DNA of 64,000 bases from JANLSE01 sp038214135 (lineage in GTDB: Bacteria > Chloroflexota > Chloroflexia > Chloroflexales > Roseiflexaceae), in assembly GCA_038214135.1 (NCBI GenBank), contig JBBQSD010000005.1, positions 1 through 64,000 on the forward strand, read 5' to 3'. Below, piece after piece: positions 37,452 through 45,645 of this stretch (its first letter is position 1; the number at the start of each line of letters is the position of its first letter). The position numbers were made by a program, and so were the translations under genes. The notes beneath the pieces are model-generated. The model was not told the origin of the DNA, made no database searches, and saw nothing but the letters and a program-made list of their open reading frames with translations.

Positions 37452-37975
37452 GAGTATGCTCCTTTGTATTGTCGAAGATGTGAAAAGAGTTGTTTGTGCG
37501 CTTTTGAACCAGGTTCTTCTGCGTTCAGTAAAAACAATGCCATGTTTAAACACATGCGAGTCATTCTTTTTGAGTGTAGCGTTCGGGCCAATAGTTAGAT
37601 AGCAGGGAAACTCCGCATGATGTATCCGTACTTTCCCCGACAGTGTGGGAGTATTGTCGGGGGTGGAGCGCAACCAGCTTCGTTATATGGTAGGAAATCG
37701 CACAAACGGTAATCATCGATGTTGCTGCCGCTGGCATCCCGCACTCCTGACATGTCAGGTTTATTCCTGATATGCCATACGGGTTTCCCCTCTAGCAGCC
37801 CTGCATCCATGCTGCTATGGTAACAGCAGCGTTTCCTATCTGCATTACAGCATTGCAATGCCGTTTGTCGGTAAGAATGCTATGGTCGTTCTACCGGCTA
37901 CCTCATCGCGCATGCGATGCTGCCCGTGCCGTTATGCGTCGCCACATCGCATGATTACACAGGGAGTGGTGAGCG
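37452..37975. promoter_or_regulatory. Divergent control region (524 bp) with several palindromes
   Basis: No gene was found. It separates the sugar importer operon (minus) from the response regulator (plus). A GTTTAAAC-centred palindrome near 37540-37556 could be a LacI-type operator for the importer. An 8-bp stem-loop CCCCGACA...TGTCGGGG lies at 37635-37662 and is shared with 46812. The perfect palindrome CCTGACATGTCAGG lies at 37746-37759. No promoter with both boxes near consensus could be fixed. Confidence 0.45.
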
Positions 37976-38425
37976 ATGACCCAACCATATGCACGCATTC
38001 TTGTTGTCGATGACGAAGTGGTTATTCGCCATACCTTGGCGACATTGCTCCGCCGCCAGGGGTACGCAGTGTGGACAGCGACCGATAGTGTAGAGGCAGA
38101 GGTATTGTTGCGTAATAGCGTGTTCGATCTGCTGTTGCTTGACCTGTATCTGCCCGGTGGTGTGAGTGGCCTGGACATTGCCCAGAGTGCGCATGTCTAC
38201 CAGCCCAATGCGGTCGTGTTGATTCTGACAGGGAGCGATGCGTTTGCAGACATCGTGAGCGATGTATCCATACAGAAGTTCGAGATCATATTCAAGACCG
38301 CCGGTCCGCAGGATGTTCTGGATCGGGTCGCAGTGTTGCTGACCCAGAGGCAAAAGCGATATGAGATCACCCAGAATGGGAATCCTGCGGGGATTCTACA
38401 AAACCGAAGTGTGAATGCCTCATAA
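37976..38425 (+). CDS. Single-domain response regulator (CheY-like)
   Basis: The 149-aa protein is one receiver domain: the acidic pair in LVVDDEVVIR (residues 12-13), phospho-acceptor Asp in LLLLDLYLPGG (near 57), Thr in ILTGSD and Lys in IFKTAGP, the usual activation residues. A 25-aa tail has no output domain. SD GGGAG is near the ATG. Eight bases after its stop is a strong AAGGAGG followed by ATG-TGA, then transposon sequence; a co-transcribed downstream gene has evidently been cut off here. Confidence 0.85.
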   Translation: MTQPYARILVVDDEVVIRHTLATLLRRQGYAVWTATDSVEAEVLLRNSVFDLLLLDLYLPGGVSGLDIAQSAHVYQPNAVVLILTGSDAFADIVSDVSIQKFEIIFKTAGPQDVLDRVAVLLTQRQKRYEITQNGNPAGILQNRSVNAS

Positions 38426-38443
38426 GGAGGTGCGATGTGACAT

Positions 38444-38545
38444 ACCCAAGCCTAAAGGATTGGGCTTCCTGTCTCATCGACATGCGCCAACCGTACGATT
38501 GGTCTGACCACGTCTCCACCGGCGTTTATTATTTCCGCGGGTCCC
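38444..38545 (-). mobile_element. Inverted remnant: 3' end of a second TnpB gene with its right end
   Basis: Read on the minus strand, this segment matches the last codons and right end of the intact element at 40515-40604. Positions 38444-38480 and 40568-40604 are inverted repeats with about 4 mismatches in 37 bases, and similarity continues into coding sequence (CCAATCGTACGGTTGG against CCAATCGTAACGGTTGG). The frame (NAGGDVVRPIV...) resembles a TnpB C-terminus. It is the tail of a separate IS605-family copy in opposite orientation, upstream of the intact one; everything 5' of it is lost. Confidence 0.7.
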
Positions 38546-38904
38546 ACGGCCAGGGGGAAATTCTGGAGGATATCGGACTTGGTTTTCATCCAACGATTCA
38601 GCAGCACGTTCTTGCTCCAAGAGTTTTTTATCCGACCGTGGGATTTCCGTCGGAACCGCCAAAACTCAATTTGAAACATGCACGATGCGAACATCTGTAC
38701 GCATAGTATACCGCATCAGGATGCGGAATGCACGTGCAATGAAAGGAATGTCAGATGCTTTTCGGCTAAAGCGAGTGAAGGGCTTCTATCCGGGTGCCCT
38801 TTGGGCGTCTGAAGCTGCTGGGTTTTACAGGGGCGTGCCTTTAGGCGCGAAAGCCCAGGAGCTTCAGCCCTGGGATGAGCGCACCGCTTTAGCGGCTTTA
38901 GCTC

Positions 38905-38933
38905 TTGACGGAACAGGCGTGCTATGATATACT
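38905..38933 (+). promoter_or_regulatory. Promoter of tnpA
   Basis: TTGACG (38905-38910), a 17-bp spacer and TATACT (38928-38933), near-consensus, lie 28 bp before the tnpA ATG. Confidence 0.7.
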
Positions 38934-38961
38934 GTCTGTACGCATCTATCACAGGTGGTAT

Positions 38962-39375
38962 ATGGAACTCCGTCAAGCTACCAAACCCTATCATACCGAT
39001 CATAGTATCGTCTATAGCTGTCAGTACCATGTGATCTTCTGTCCGAAGTATCGACGCAAGGTTCTCAACGAGGTTCTTGCCGCTCGTCTGAAGGAATTGA
39101 TCCGCGCTAAACAAGAGGACTATGGCTATACGATTATCGAAATGGAGGTCTTGCCCGATCATGTCCATCTCCTGCTTGATGTCGATCCACGCAAGGGCAG
39201 CAATGGCATTGTTGGCAAGATTAAAGGCTTCACCTCACACGAGCTGCGTGAGGAGTACCCCTGGTTGAAAAAGCGCCTGCCGACGCTTTGGACCCGAAGC
39301 AAGTTTATCTCAACCGTGGGAGCCGTCACGCTGGATGTTGTCCAGCGGTACATCGAGCAGCAGAAAAACGTATGA
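38962..39375 (+). CDS. tnpA: IS200/IS605 transposase TnpA (Y1 HUH)
   Basis: The 137-aa protein is a complete Y1 relaxase-like transposase that cuts and joins single-stranded element ends. It shows YHVIFCPKYRRKV, the HUH motif in LPDHVHLLL (near residue 64) and a C-terminal catalytic Tyr in VQRYIEQQ (near 130). ATG 38962 follows AGGTGG and a strong promoter; the frame open from 38905 lies inside the promoter and is not used. Its stop overlaps the tnpB start (ATGA). Confidence 0.92.
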   Translation: MELRQATKPYHTDHSIVYSCQYHVIFCPKYRRKVLNEVLAARLKELIRAKQEDYGYTIIEMEVLPDHVHLLLDVDPRKGSNGIVGKIKGFTSHELREEYPWLKKRLPTLWTRSKFISTVGAVTLDVVQRYIEQQKNV

Positions 39376-40574
39376 CTCGCACCATCCAGACAACCTACCG
39401 CTATCGTCTTAACCTCACTGCCGAGCAAGAAGCTCAATTCAGGCGCTTTGCGGGTGCGCGGCGCTTTGTCTGGAATTAGGCCTTGGAACGCAAGCGCGAA
39501 CATTTTAAGCAAACGGGCAAGACCCTTGGATTCAATGCACTTTGTGTGGAACTCACGCGATTGAAACAGGAACCCAACACGGCATGGTTGCGCGAGATGG
39601 ATAGTCAGTCGTTGCAGCAGGCGCTTCGTGATCTCGATAGTGCCTATCAACACTTTTTTCGCCGTGTTCGTAAGGGCGAGAAGAAGAAAGGCTTTCCCAC
39701 GTTCAAGTCGCGCAAAACTGACACGCCGCGCTTTCGTATTCCCCAACGAGTCACGCTTGACGGCGCGTTCGTATCGATTCCCAAGATCGGCCTGGTGCGA
39801 GTCGTGTTGCATCGACCGTTGGAGGGTATCACGAAGGGCGCGACGTTCAAGCAGGAAGCCTGCGGCCACTGGTACATCAGCATTGTGACAGAGCAGCAGG
39901 TTGTCCCTCGGACAGATCGCCCTGTTCGCACGCACATTGGCGTTGATGTTGGTTTGAAGTCGCTGGCCGTCTGTTCGACAGGCGAAACCATCGACAATCC
40001 GCGCTGGTATCGCACCCAAACCCGCAAGCTGCGACGGGCGCAAAAGGCACTCAGCCGCAAGGTCAAAGGCAGCAGCAACAGAAACAAAGCGCGGGTTGCG
40101 GTCGCGCGTTTGCACCAGAAGGTGAAAAACCAGCGCAGTGATTTCCTGCATAAGCTGAGTACCCGACTTGTTCGACAATTCGACCTCATTTCGATTGAGG
40201 ATCTGCGCGTTCGTGGGCTGGCGAGAACCAAGCGCGCCAAATCGGTTCTTGATGCTGGTTGGGGTATGTTCCGATCCATGCTCACATACAAAGCGGATCG
40301 AAACAATTCCTACCTGATGACGATTGGGCGTTTCTATCCTTCGACCAAGCTGTGCGGCTCGTGTGGTGCGATCAACGACGATCTCACGCTTTCAGATCGC
40401 GGATGGACATGCGCCTGCGGCGTTCATCACGACCGCGATCTGAATGCCGCCCACAATATCGACCTCGAAGGCAAGCGCCTGTTTGAACAGATGGTCGCGG
40501 CAGGCTATGCCGAGACTGAAAACGCCTGTGGAGACTCGGCAAGTCCAATCGTAACGGTTGGCACGGGTCGATGA
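39372..40574 (+). pseudogene. tnpB: TnpB RNA-guided nuclease, interrupted by an amber codon
   Basis: Without the stop this would be a 400-aa TnpB (IS1341/OrfB, ancestor of Cas12). RuvC residues are present: Asp192 (IGVDVGLKS), Glu276 (SIEDLRV) and Asp356 (HDRDLNAAHN). The zinc ribbon CGSCG...CACG lies between the last two. A TAG at 39477-39479 follows RRFVWN, where other family members often have Trp; TGG to TAG is a one-base change. Downstream, the frame resumes without damage to 40574. The truncated second part starts near 39483 without an SD. It is probably inactive unless readthrough occurs. The last codons (PIVTVGTGR) overlap the right-end sequence. Confidence 0.88.
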
Positions 40575-40620
40575 GACAGGAAGCCCGAGTCTTTAGACTT
40601 GGGTCTATCACAGAAAGTGC
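40430..40620 (+). ncRNA. Predicted right-end guide RNA (omegaRNA) region of TnpB
   Basis: In studied IS605 elements the TnpB guide RNA covers the 3' end of tnpB and the right-end hairpins, with the guide just outside the element. By that rule the scaffold would end near 40604 with hairpin CCCGAGTC-TTTA-GACTTGGG, and the guide would start TCTATCACAG. Position-based inference only; no RNA evidence. Confidence 0.3.
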
Positions 40621-41505
40621 TACGGCAGAATATCCGCGAATATGGCATGTATATTGCCCTATTCGCGATCATGGTGATCTTCACCATTACGACCAAAGGC
40701 ATCTTTATTTCGTCGCGCAACCTCAGCAATCTGCTCAACCAGACTGGCTATATCGCGGTTCTGGCGGTCGGGATGACATTGGTGATCGTTATTCGACATA
40801 TCGATCTATCGGTTGGCTTTCTGGCCGGTTTCCTTGGTGCAACCGCGGCGATCGCGCTAAGCCGCTGGGGCCTACCCACTCTTGTGGTGGTTCTGATCGT
40901 GTGGCACTTGGTGTGGTAGCCGGATTGATCACGGCGTTTCCGGTGGCGAAGCTGGGCATTCCATCCTTCGTGGCCTCGCTGGCCGGATGGCTGATCTATC
41001 GTGGTGCTCTCCAACTCGTGACCGAAGGCACTGGCACGATCATTATTACGGACAATGCCTTCAATGCGATCGGCAACGCATTCATCCCCGACATCCCCGA
41101 CATCGGTATTCTGTCGGAGGTGCATAAGCTGACGCTGTTGATCGGCATTGTGGCGGTGGTTCTGTTTATCATCAGCGCGATCAATGATCGCCGCAAGAAG
41201 CAATCCTATAACTTCGATGTCCTCCCGATGGTATTTTTGTTCTCAAGCTGCTGTTCGTCTCGGTTCTGGTGGGTGGGATCATCTGGGTACTGGCCAGCTA
41301 CAACGGCCTGTCCTGGACGGTCGTGATTGTATTGGTTGTGGTTGCCATTTATCACTTCATCACCACCCAGACGGTGCTTGGCCGACATATCTACGCAGTT
41401 GGTGGCAATCCAGAGGCAGCCGAGCTGAGTGGTATTAGCGTCAAACGGATTGTGTTTTACACATTGCCTGCCATACCTATTGTAATCGAGGATGCTTATG
41501 TATGA
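40599..41505 (+). pseudogene. Sugar ABC transporter permease (XylH/MmsB-type), frameshifted and truncated
   Basis: Three reading frames together encode a branched-type monosaccharide permease. Frame 1 (40599-40910) has IREYGMYIALFAIMVIF and HIDLSVGFLAGFLGA, where IDLS is a family signature. Frame 2 (about 40905-41230) has GVVAGLITAFPVAKLGIPSFV. Frame 3 (about 41235-41505) has GGIIWVLASYNG and RHIYAVGGNPEAAELSGISVKR. Frameshifts lie near 40905 and 41235, and the C-terminus stops about 60 residues early. No proper start remains because the IS right end abuts codon 1 or 2. Normally such permeases pair with an ATPase and periplasmic protein; neither is here. Confidence 0.85.
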
Positions 41506-41513
41506 ATAGCATC

Positions 41514-41542
41514 TTGACAATGGCACGAGGCAACGATAGGAT
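41514..41542 (+). promoter_or_regulatory. Consensus promoter inside the dead permease tail
   Basis: Perfect -35 TTGACA (41514-41519), a 17-bp spacer and TAGGAT (41537-41542). Transcription would start near 41549 and serve the MmcQ/YjbR gene, which supports ATG 41586 as its start rather than 41502. Confidence 0.65.
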
Positions 41543-41585
41543 ACGCCCACCAATGGATCAATCCTTGAATGACGGGTTACGCAGC

Positions 41586-41975
41586 ATGAACCTCGATACC
41601 ATCCGTTCCTTACTGCTCTCAAAACCAGCGGTCGAGGAAACATATCCATTTGACAAAGTGACCATGGTGCCGAAGGTGGCAGGCAAGATGTTTGCGCTTC
41701 TCGCGCTTACCGATGTGCCCATACGGCTCACGCTGAAGTGTGATCCGGATTACAGCGAGGTTCTGCGGGCCACCTATCCAGCCATTCAGCCAGGCTATTA
41801 TATGAACAAGCAGCACTGGATCACGCTCTCGTTCGATGGTAGCTTGGAGCCTGCCCTGGTTAGGTCATTGATCGACGAATCATATCGGCTGGTTGTGCGT
41901 GGACTTCCACGTGCGATACGCGAGCAATTGCTTGAGCAGTCAGCGACTGTCGAGCCGACAAGCGATGAATCCTGA
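41586..41975 (+). CDS. MmcQ/YjbR family protein
   Basis: This 129-aa protein of the MmcQ/YjbR family has a CyaY-like fold sometimes annotated as DNA-binding; no biochemical role is firm. Typical features are the start MNLDTIRSLLLSKPAVEETYPFD, followed by KVAGKMFALL, LTLKCDPDYSEVLRATYPAIQPGYYMNKQHWITL and a C-terminal helix with LIDESYRLVV. ATG 41586 is favoured by family alignment and by the promoter at 41514-41542; ATG 41553 is an alternative, and the open frame to 41502 runs into the pseudogene. Confidence 0.82.
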   Translation: MNLDTIRSLLLSKPAVEETYPFDKVTMVPKVAGKMFALLALTDVPIRLTLKCDPDYSEVLRATYPAIQPGYYMNKQHWITLSFDGSLEPALVRSLIDESYRLVVRGLPRAIREQLLEQSATVEPTSDES

Positions 41976-42104
41976 ATGGACACTCGCATTGTGATTGTTG
42001 GCGGTGGCATGGCTGGTCTCTATTCGGGCAGTATAATACCTGTTCGGCGCACAGAAGCAGAATCCTTAAAGGTTGAGGAATGCAAACTGCACGACACGAA
42101 CTGA
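41976..42104 (+). pseudogene. Truncated 5' stub of a flavoprotein/NAD-binding oxidoreductase
   Basis: An ATG directly follows the MmcQ stop (TGAATG) and encodes MDTRIVIVGGGMAGLYS, a textbook FAD-binding beta-alpha-beta start with GxGxxG. After about 16 codons homology stops at 42023, and the frame runs into the promoter and leader of the next gene, ending at 42104 with no family features. The rest of the gene appears to have been deleted. Confidence 0.65.
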
Positions 42105-42757
42105 TTGCCGACGCCCAAGCGCTTCAGGAGCAACTCCGGCATGTCTACTGGATTGGTGGCGGAAGCGGTGCGGGCAAATCGACGATGGCTCGTCGTATTG
42201 CGGCTAAGCACGGACTACAGTACTACGCCACCGACGATGTGATGCCGGATCATGGCAAACGGAGCACACCTGAGGGATGCCCTTTTCTGCATGCGTTTAT
42301 GGCTATGGACATGGACGAGAGATGGGTGAACCGATCCCCGAGTGTCATGCTTGAGACCTTTCACTGGTTCCGAGGCGAGGGCTTCAGCATGATCATCGAT
42401 GACATCCTGCGCCTGCCCAAGCAACCTGGTATGATCGTTGAGGGCTTCCGACTGTTGCCACACCTCGTACAGCCGCTTCTTGCCGTGCATCGTCAGGCTG
42501 TTTGGCTCATTCCGACTCCCGATTTCCGTCAGGCTGTGTTCACGAGCAGAGGAGGGCCACAATGGGGATTTATCGGGAAAACAAGTGACCCTGAGTGTGC
42601 CCTCCGCAACGTACTCGAGCGCGATGCCATGTTCACCCAACGTCTGCACGAGGAAGCGACGCATCTTCATATGAACACCATACAGGTCGACACTTCGATG
42701 ATGGTGGATGATCTGACCAGCCGAGTGACAGATGCGTTCGGGTTGTATGCACTCTGA
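42080..42757 (+). CDS. P-loop nucleotide kinase-like protein
   Basis: The 225-aa soluble protein has a Walker A motif GGGSGAGKSTMARRIA (about residues 26-41) and an adenylate-kinase-like layout: YYATDDVMPDH, then a helix-rich lid region, VEGFRLLPHLV (Walker-B-like position) and a C-terminal VDTSMMVDDLTSRV. The phosphate acceptor is unknown; it could be a nucleotide, a sugar or a small molecule. TATAAT at 42031-42036 is a possible -10. GAGGA is immediately before the ATG, a short spacing. The gene is intact amid several broken neighbours. Confidence 0.7.
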   Translation: MQTARHELIADAQALQEQLRHVYWIGGGSGAGKSTMARRIAAKHGLQYYATDDVMPDHGKRSTPEGCPFLHAFMAMDMDERWVNRSPSVMLETFHWFRGEGFSMIIDDILRLPKQPGMIVEGFRLLPHLVQPLLAVHRQAVWLIPTPDFRQAVFTSRGGPQWGFIGKTSDPECALRNVLERDAMFTQRLHEEATHLHMNTIQVDTSMMVDDLTSRVTDAFGLYAL

Positions 42758-42819
42758 CGTCGACAATCAAATCCTGTTCAGCTGCCACAGGTACTCCTAT
42801 CTCAACTGACCGCAATGAA

Positions 42820-44073
42820 TTATGGCTGGCGCGTTTCGAACAGCACATCAGGGTATTGTGCTGCTGGCCGATCAAGGAGCGTAGATGGTTGGCCCTTCAG
42901 GTGTTTGTCGAAGAATGCCAGCGAGTAGGCATTGATAATGTCGTGCGCCTGCTGTCCGTTGATCGGCCCTGTTAAGCCAAGCTGTGACGTGACTGGCGAC
43001 CAGTTCGGAAGGTCGGTAAAGTTGACGTGGAACATCGTGGGAATCTCAATATAATAACCATCGCCAGGCAGCTCTTTGTACACCATCCGCATGGTGCTCA
43101 AGGTCAGCGCAATGTCTTTTTCCGTCCAGCCGCCGGAACGCTGACGTTCGAGGCGCAGTGTGAAGCGAACGTCCTGCGCAAAATAAGGAATAATACCATT
43201 GGACAGCGTGATCCCATTCAACGTCGGCGTTGTTGGCTGTTGCTCGATACTCTGATCAATCAGCGGCTGTATTTCATCTTTTGGCAAACCAGATATTTGT
43301 CGTCCATCCGGTAATCGCACCATAGCGACAGCGCCCGGTTGGTCGAGCCCGACAACGATATACCCATACGAAACCAGTTCTTCAATCTGGAAGGTGCTTA
43401 CCGCACGGAACCCGTCCAATCCCGTCAGGTAAATAAGTACGGGGTAGCGGGACGTATCGTCTGCTATCGAGGCAGCTACAACGGCATTTGTGGTCACATA
43501 TTTGAAGTGCGTAAAGAGAAACCCCGGAAGATGAGTCAGTCGTGCCAGGGCAGGTGTAACGACATCGGCATCTTGGATGTACGGAGCACGCGCCGCCGCT
43601 AGCTCGTTCTTGGCAGGGTACCAAACCTGTGCCATGAGCTCACGATGATCGTTCGGATCGGTGGTAAATAGTTCTGGTCGGCTTGAATCTACCCAGTGAT
43701 AGGTCAGAGTGCCAATGGCATATGATCCCGTTGGTTTGGGAAAGTGGAATATGGGCACCAGAATCGGGAGGGCAATGGAAATGACGAGCATGAGTACACC
43801 CAGCCCGCTGCCTAGCCCTGCAATGAGTCGATTGCTATCGAGGCTACCGCGTTTGACGATGCGCAACAGCCAGACCAGCAATAACAGCCCGGTCAGCACG
43901 TACGCAGGGATCATCTGCCAGCGTGGGCCTTCCACCAGCACCTGTGCGATGGCGATCAGCGGCACGATCGGCACCCAATAACGCACCCAGCACACAGCGC
44001 GTGGCAGTGGAATCGCTACTATAAAGAATGCCAGCAGATTGGCAAGGAGCAACAGGGTTTCGATAAGTCTCAT
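42820..44073 (-). CDS. PAF-acetylhydrolase-like alpha/beta hydrolase lacking its nucleophile segment
   Basis: The 417-aa protein has an N-terminal membrane region with four hydrophobic segments (about 1-110), then an alpha/beta hydrolase domain of the platelet-activating-factor acetylhydrolase group. It contains RYPVLIYLTGLDGFRA, YGYIVVGLDQPGAV, and the end PTMFHVNFTDLPNWSP, GPINGQQAHDIINAYSLAFFDKHL. The catalytic His region is present, but the usual GHSxGG elbow and Asp strand, normally between DVRFTL and the MRMVYKELPGDGYYIEIP segment, are missing. The join near LERQRSGGWTEKDIA indicates an in-frame loss of roughly 90-100 residues. It is probably inactive as a hydrolase. It lies 4 bp after the CPBP protease gene and is likely co-transcribed. 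Confidence 0.75.
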   Translation of the reverse strand: MRLIETLLLLANLLAFFIVAIPLPRAVCWVRYWVPIVPLIAIAQVLVEGPRWQMIPAYVLTGLLLLVWLLRIVKRGSLDSNRLIAGLGSGLGVLMLVISIALPILVPIFHFPKPTGSYAIGTLTYHWVDSSRPELFTTDPNDHRELMAQVWYPAKNELAAARAPYIQDADVVTPALARLTHLPGFLFTHFKYVTTNAVVAASIADDTSRYPVLIYLTGLDGFRAVSTFQIEELVSYGYIVVGLDQPGAVAMVRLPDGRQISGLPKDEIQPLIDQSIEQQPTTPTLNGITLSNGIIPYFAQDVRFTLRLERQRSGGWTEKDIALTLSTMRMVYKELPGDGYYIEIPTMFHVNFTDLPNWSPVTSQLGLTGPINGQQAHDIINAYSLAFFDKHLKGQPSTLLDRPAAQYPDVLFETRQP

Positions 44074-44077
44074 TTCC

Positions 44078-44956
44078 TCACCCGTTATCGATCAAAGGAG
44101 CAACGGCCGCTTGGATCGTTGAACGACGAACGTCCCGTGCTCGAACCAACGTTCGTGGCCCCCATAGGATCACCACAACGACCGCCACGGCTGCGGTGAT
44201 CGCGCTCGTCACACGCGGATCGTAGAAGGAGCCGTTGATCGGAAAGAGTTGCCATGTGACGTTGATCATGGCGTGGAAGAGAACTGCGACAAAGACACTC
44301 CGACCGGTGTTGTTATACAGCCAGGTGATGATCACCCGTGATGCCACCGTGCCAAGTGACCACCAGGCGATCCAGATCGGTGCTCGCGGTACCGACAGCA
44401 GCGGAATGACATGCCACACGGCCCATACCATCCCAAGCAGTAGGGCACCAGCGAGTGCGCCATAGCGATCCTGTAATGGATCGATGGCATACCCCGACCA
44501 ACCCAGCTCTTCGCCAATACCAGCGCTGAAAAACACAACGAAGAGGATGAGCGGCGTCGTGAACGAGAACTGCGGCATAGGAAGCACCACACCCATGAGG
44601 CGCAGTGCGATATACGATACCACCATGATGCAGGGCATCAACAAGAATATTGGTACATACCAAATCTTTGCTTGAACGCGATTGAAGTCAAATGATCGCT
44701 TCAGCAATGCCAATACACCTGCTCGCCCATTCTCGCGATAGACGAGGATTGCTGCTGCTCCTACCACGCACAATAACCCAAGCGCACTGACGGGAAGAGC
44801 TGGGAGGAGTTGCAGGTTGGTCATCGCACCGGCAATCCAAAATGGAATTGAAAGTGCAAAGGTCAGCACGAAGAACACCAGCGGAGATCTAGTTTTAGGG
44901 GTACCGGGGTTATGAAGATCGAGAAAATTATTAGGGAACAATGGCTGCCCTTCCAT
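44078..44956 (-). CDS. CPBP family intramembrane metalloprotease (Abi/CAAX type)
   Basis: The 292-aa membrane protein has about eight hydrophobic segments and the CPBP motifs: GIGEELGWSGYAIDPLQ (Glu-Glu near 148), the second motif with WHVIPLL, and FHAMINVTW near the end. These form the metal-free or metal-bound intramembrane active site of Rce1-like proteases. Roles range from CAAX processing to bacteriocin immunity; none can be assigned. It sits between DUF3267 and the damaged hydrolase gene, all on the minus strand. GAAGAATGC precedes the ATG. Confidence 0.85.
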   Translation of the reverse strand: MEGQPLFPNNFLDLHNPGTPKTRSPLVFFVLTFALSIPFWIAGAMTNLQLLPALPVSALGLLCVVGAAAILVYRENGRAGVLALLKRSFDFNRVQAKIWYVPIFLLMPCIMVVSYIALRLMGVVLPMPQFSFTTPLILFVVFFSAGIGEELGWSGYAIDPLQDRYGALAGALLLGMVWAVWHVIPLLSVPRAPIWIAWWSLGTVASRVIITWLYNNTGRSVFVAVLFHAMINVTWQLFPINGSFYDPRVTSAITAAVAVVVVILWGPRTLVRARDVRRSTIQAAVAPLIDNG

Positions 44957-45033
44957 GCATTCTTCATGAAATCTTTCGCGCGAGTGCCGATCTCGTTGTT
45001 TGGTTTTCGGCTATCGGTTATTGGCTATGGAGA

Positions 45034-45645
45034 TCAGGGCTTCGGCAAAAATACGCGTATGCCATCTCGTTCATCGATAATATATGCTGTGGGTGCATAT
45101 CGAAGCACGATCATTGTCATCCACATATCACCGATTGCTCCACTGGCGTTGACAACACCACAGATCGCCAATAATGGCACCCATGCTGTTCCCGCACAGA
45201 CCCATATTCCCACAATGACCAGCATACTAATGCAGACGAATGGCGCAAGTGTGATAACAATATAATTGTTGCGGTGATAGGCATATCCAGGTGATGTCGC
45301 ATACAACATCAGTCCTTTCCAGAGAATGCCATAGATGGGTTTTGCGCCAAATAGTTGCATGGCGATGCCGTGCGTAAGTTCATGCACCACTAAGGTTAGG
45401 ACAAACCCAACAAACGTTGCACCAATTTCGTTCAGACCTAGTGTGAATGAACCCGACACTGACATCTTTCCTAGGCCGACCGCTATCATCCCAAACATGA
45501 TCCCAAAGATAAAGAAGCTCACCAATGCCAGAGCTTGGGCGAGAATCACTCGTCTCAGATTTGCTGTAACTTTCCAAAACAGGACTTCCTGATACTCGCT
45601 GGGTAACGTTCCTGCAGGAAGCATAGGGTTATGGGTCTTGAGCAT
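45034..45645 (-). CDS. DUF3267 family membrane metalloprotease-like protein
   Basis: The 203-aa protein has four hydrophobic segments (about 35-55, 72-92, 130-155 and 160-185) and a zincin motif HELTHG (HExxH, near residue 89) within VVHELTHGIAMQLFGAKPIYG, as in DUF3267 proteins. The third ligand is not obvious. The function is unknown; members are thought to be site-2-protease relatives. It is 77 bp upstream of the CPBP gene. SD GAAGGAG lies 5-6 bases before the ATG. Confidence 0.78.
   Translation of the reverse strand: MLKTHNPMLPAGTLPSEYQEVLFWKVTANLRRVILAQALALVSFFIFGIMFGMIAVGLGKMSVSGSFTLGLNEIGATFVGFVLTLVVHELTHGIAMQLFGAKPIYGILWKGLMLYATSPGYAYHRNNYIVITLAPFVCISMLVIVGIWVCAGTAWVPLLAICGVVNASGAIGDMWMTMIVLRYAPTAYIIDERDGIRVFLPKP

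Larger units (their letters stand above)
38700..40604 (+). mobile_element. IS200/IS605-family insertion sequence (tnpA + tnpB)
   Basis: A single-strand transposing element with a Y1 HUH transposase and an accessory TnpB. The right end near 40604 ends in the hairpin CCCGAGTC-TTTA-GACTTGGG. The left end is not defined; candidate subterminal hairpins are CCGCATC-AG-GATGCGG at 38711-38726 and the GCCCAGGAGCTTCAGCCCTGGG region near 38845-38875. The tnpA and tnpB frames overlap as ATGA. tnpB carries a nonsense codon. No target-site duplication is expected for this family. Confidence 0.85.

Noticed and set aside
36135..37673. Longer N-terminus for the sugar-binding protein from 37673
   Set aside because: The SD AAAGGAG and a standard lipoprotein signal begin at 37451; the upstream frame lacks an SD and would hide the signal peptide.
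38444..38706. Plus-strand small gene starting at 38437
   Set aside because: The segment reads as the inverted TnpB tail on the minus strand; the plus frame has no family features.
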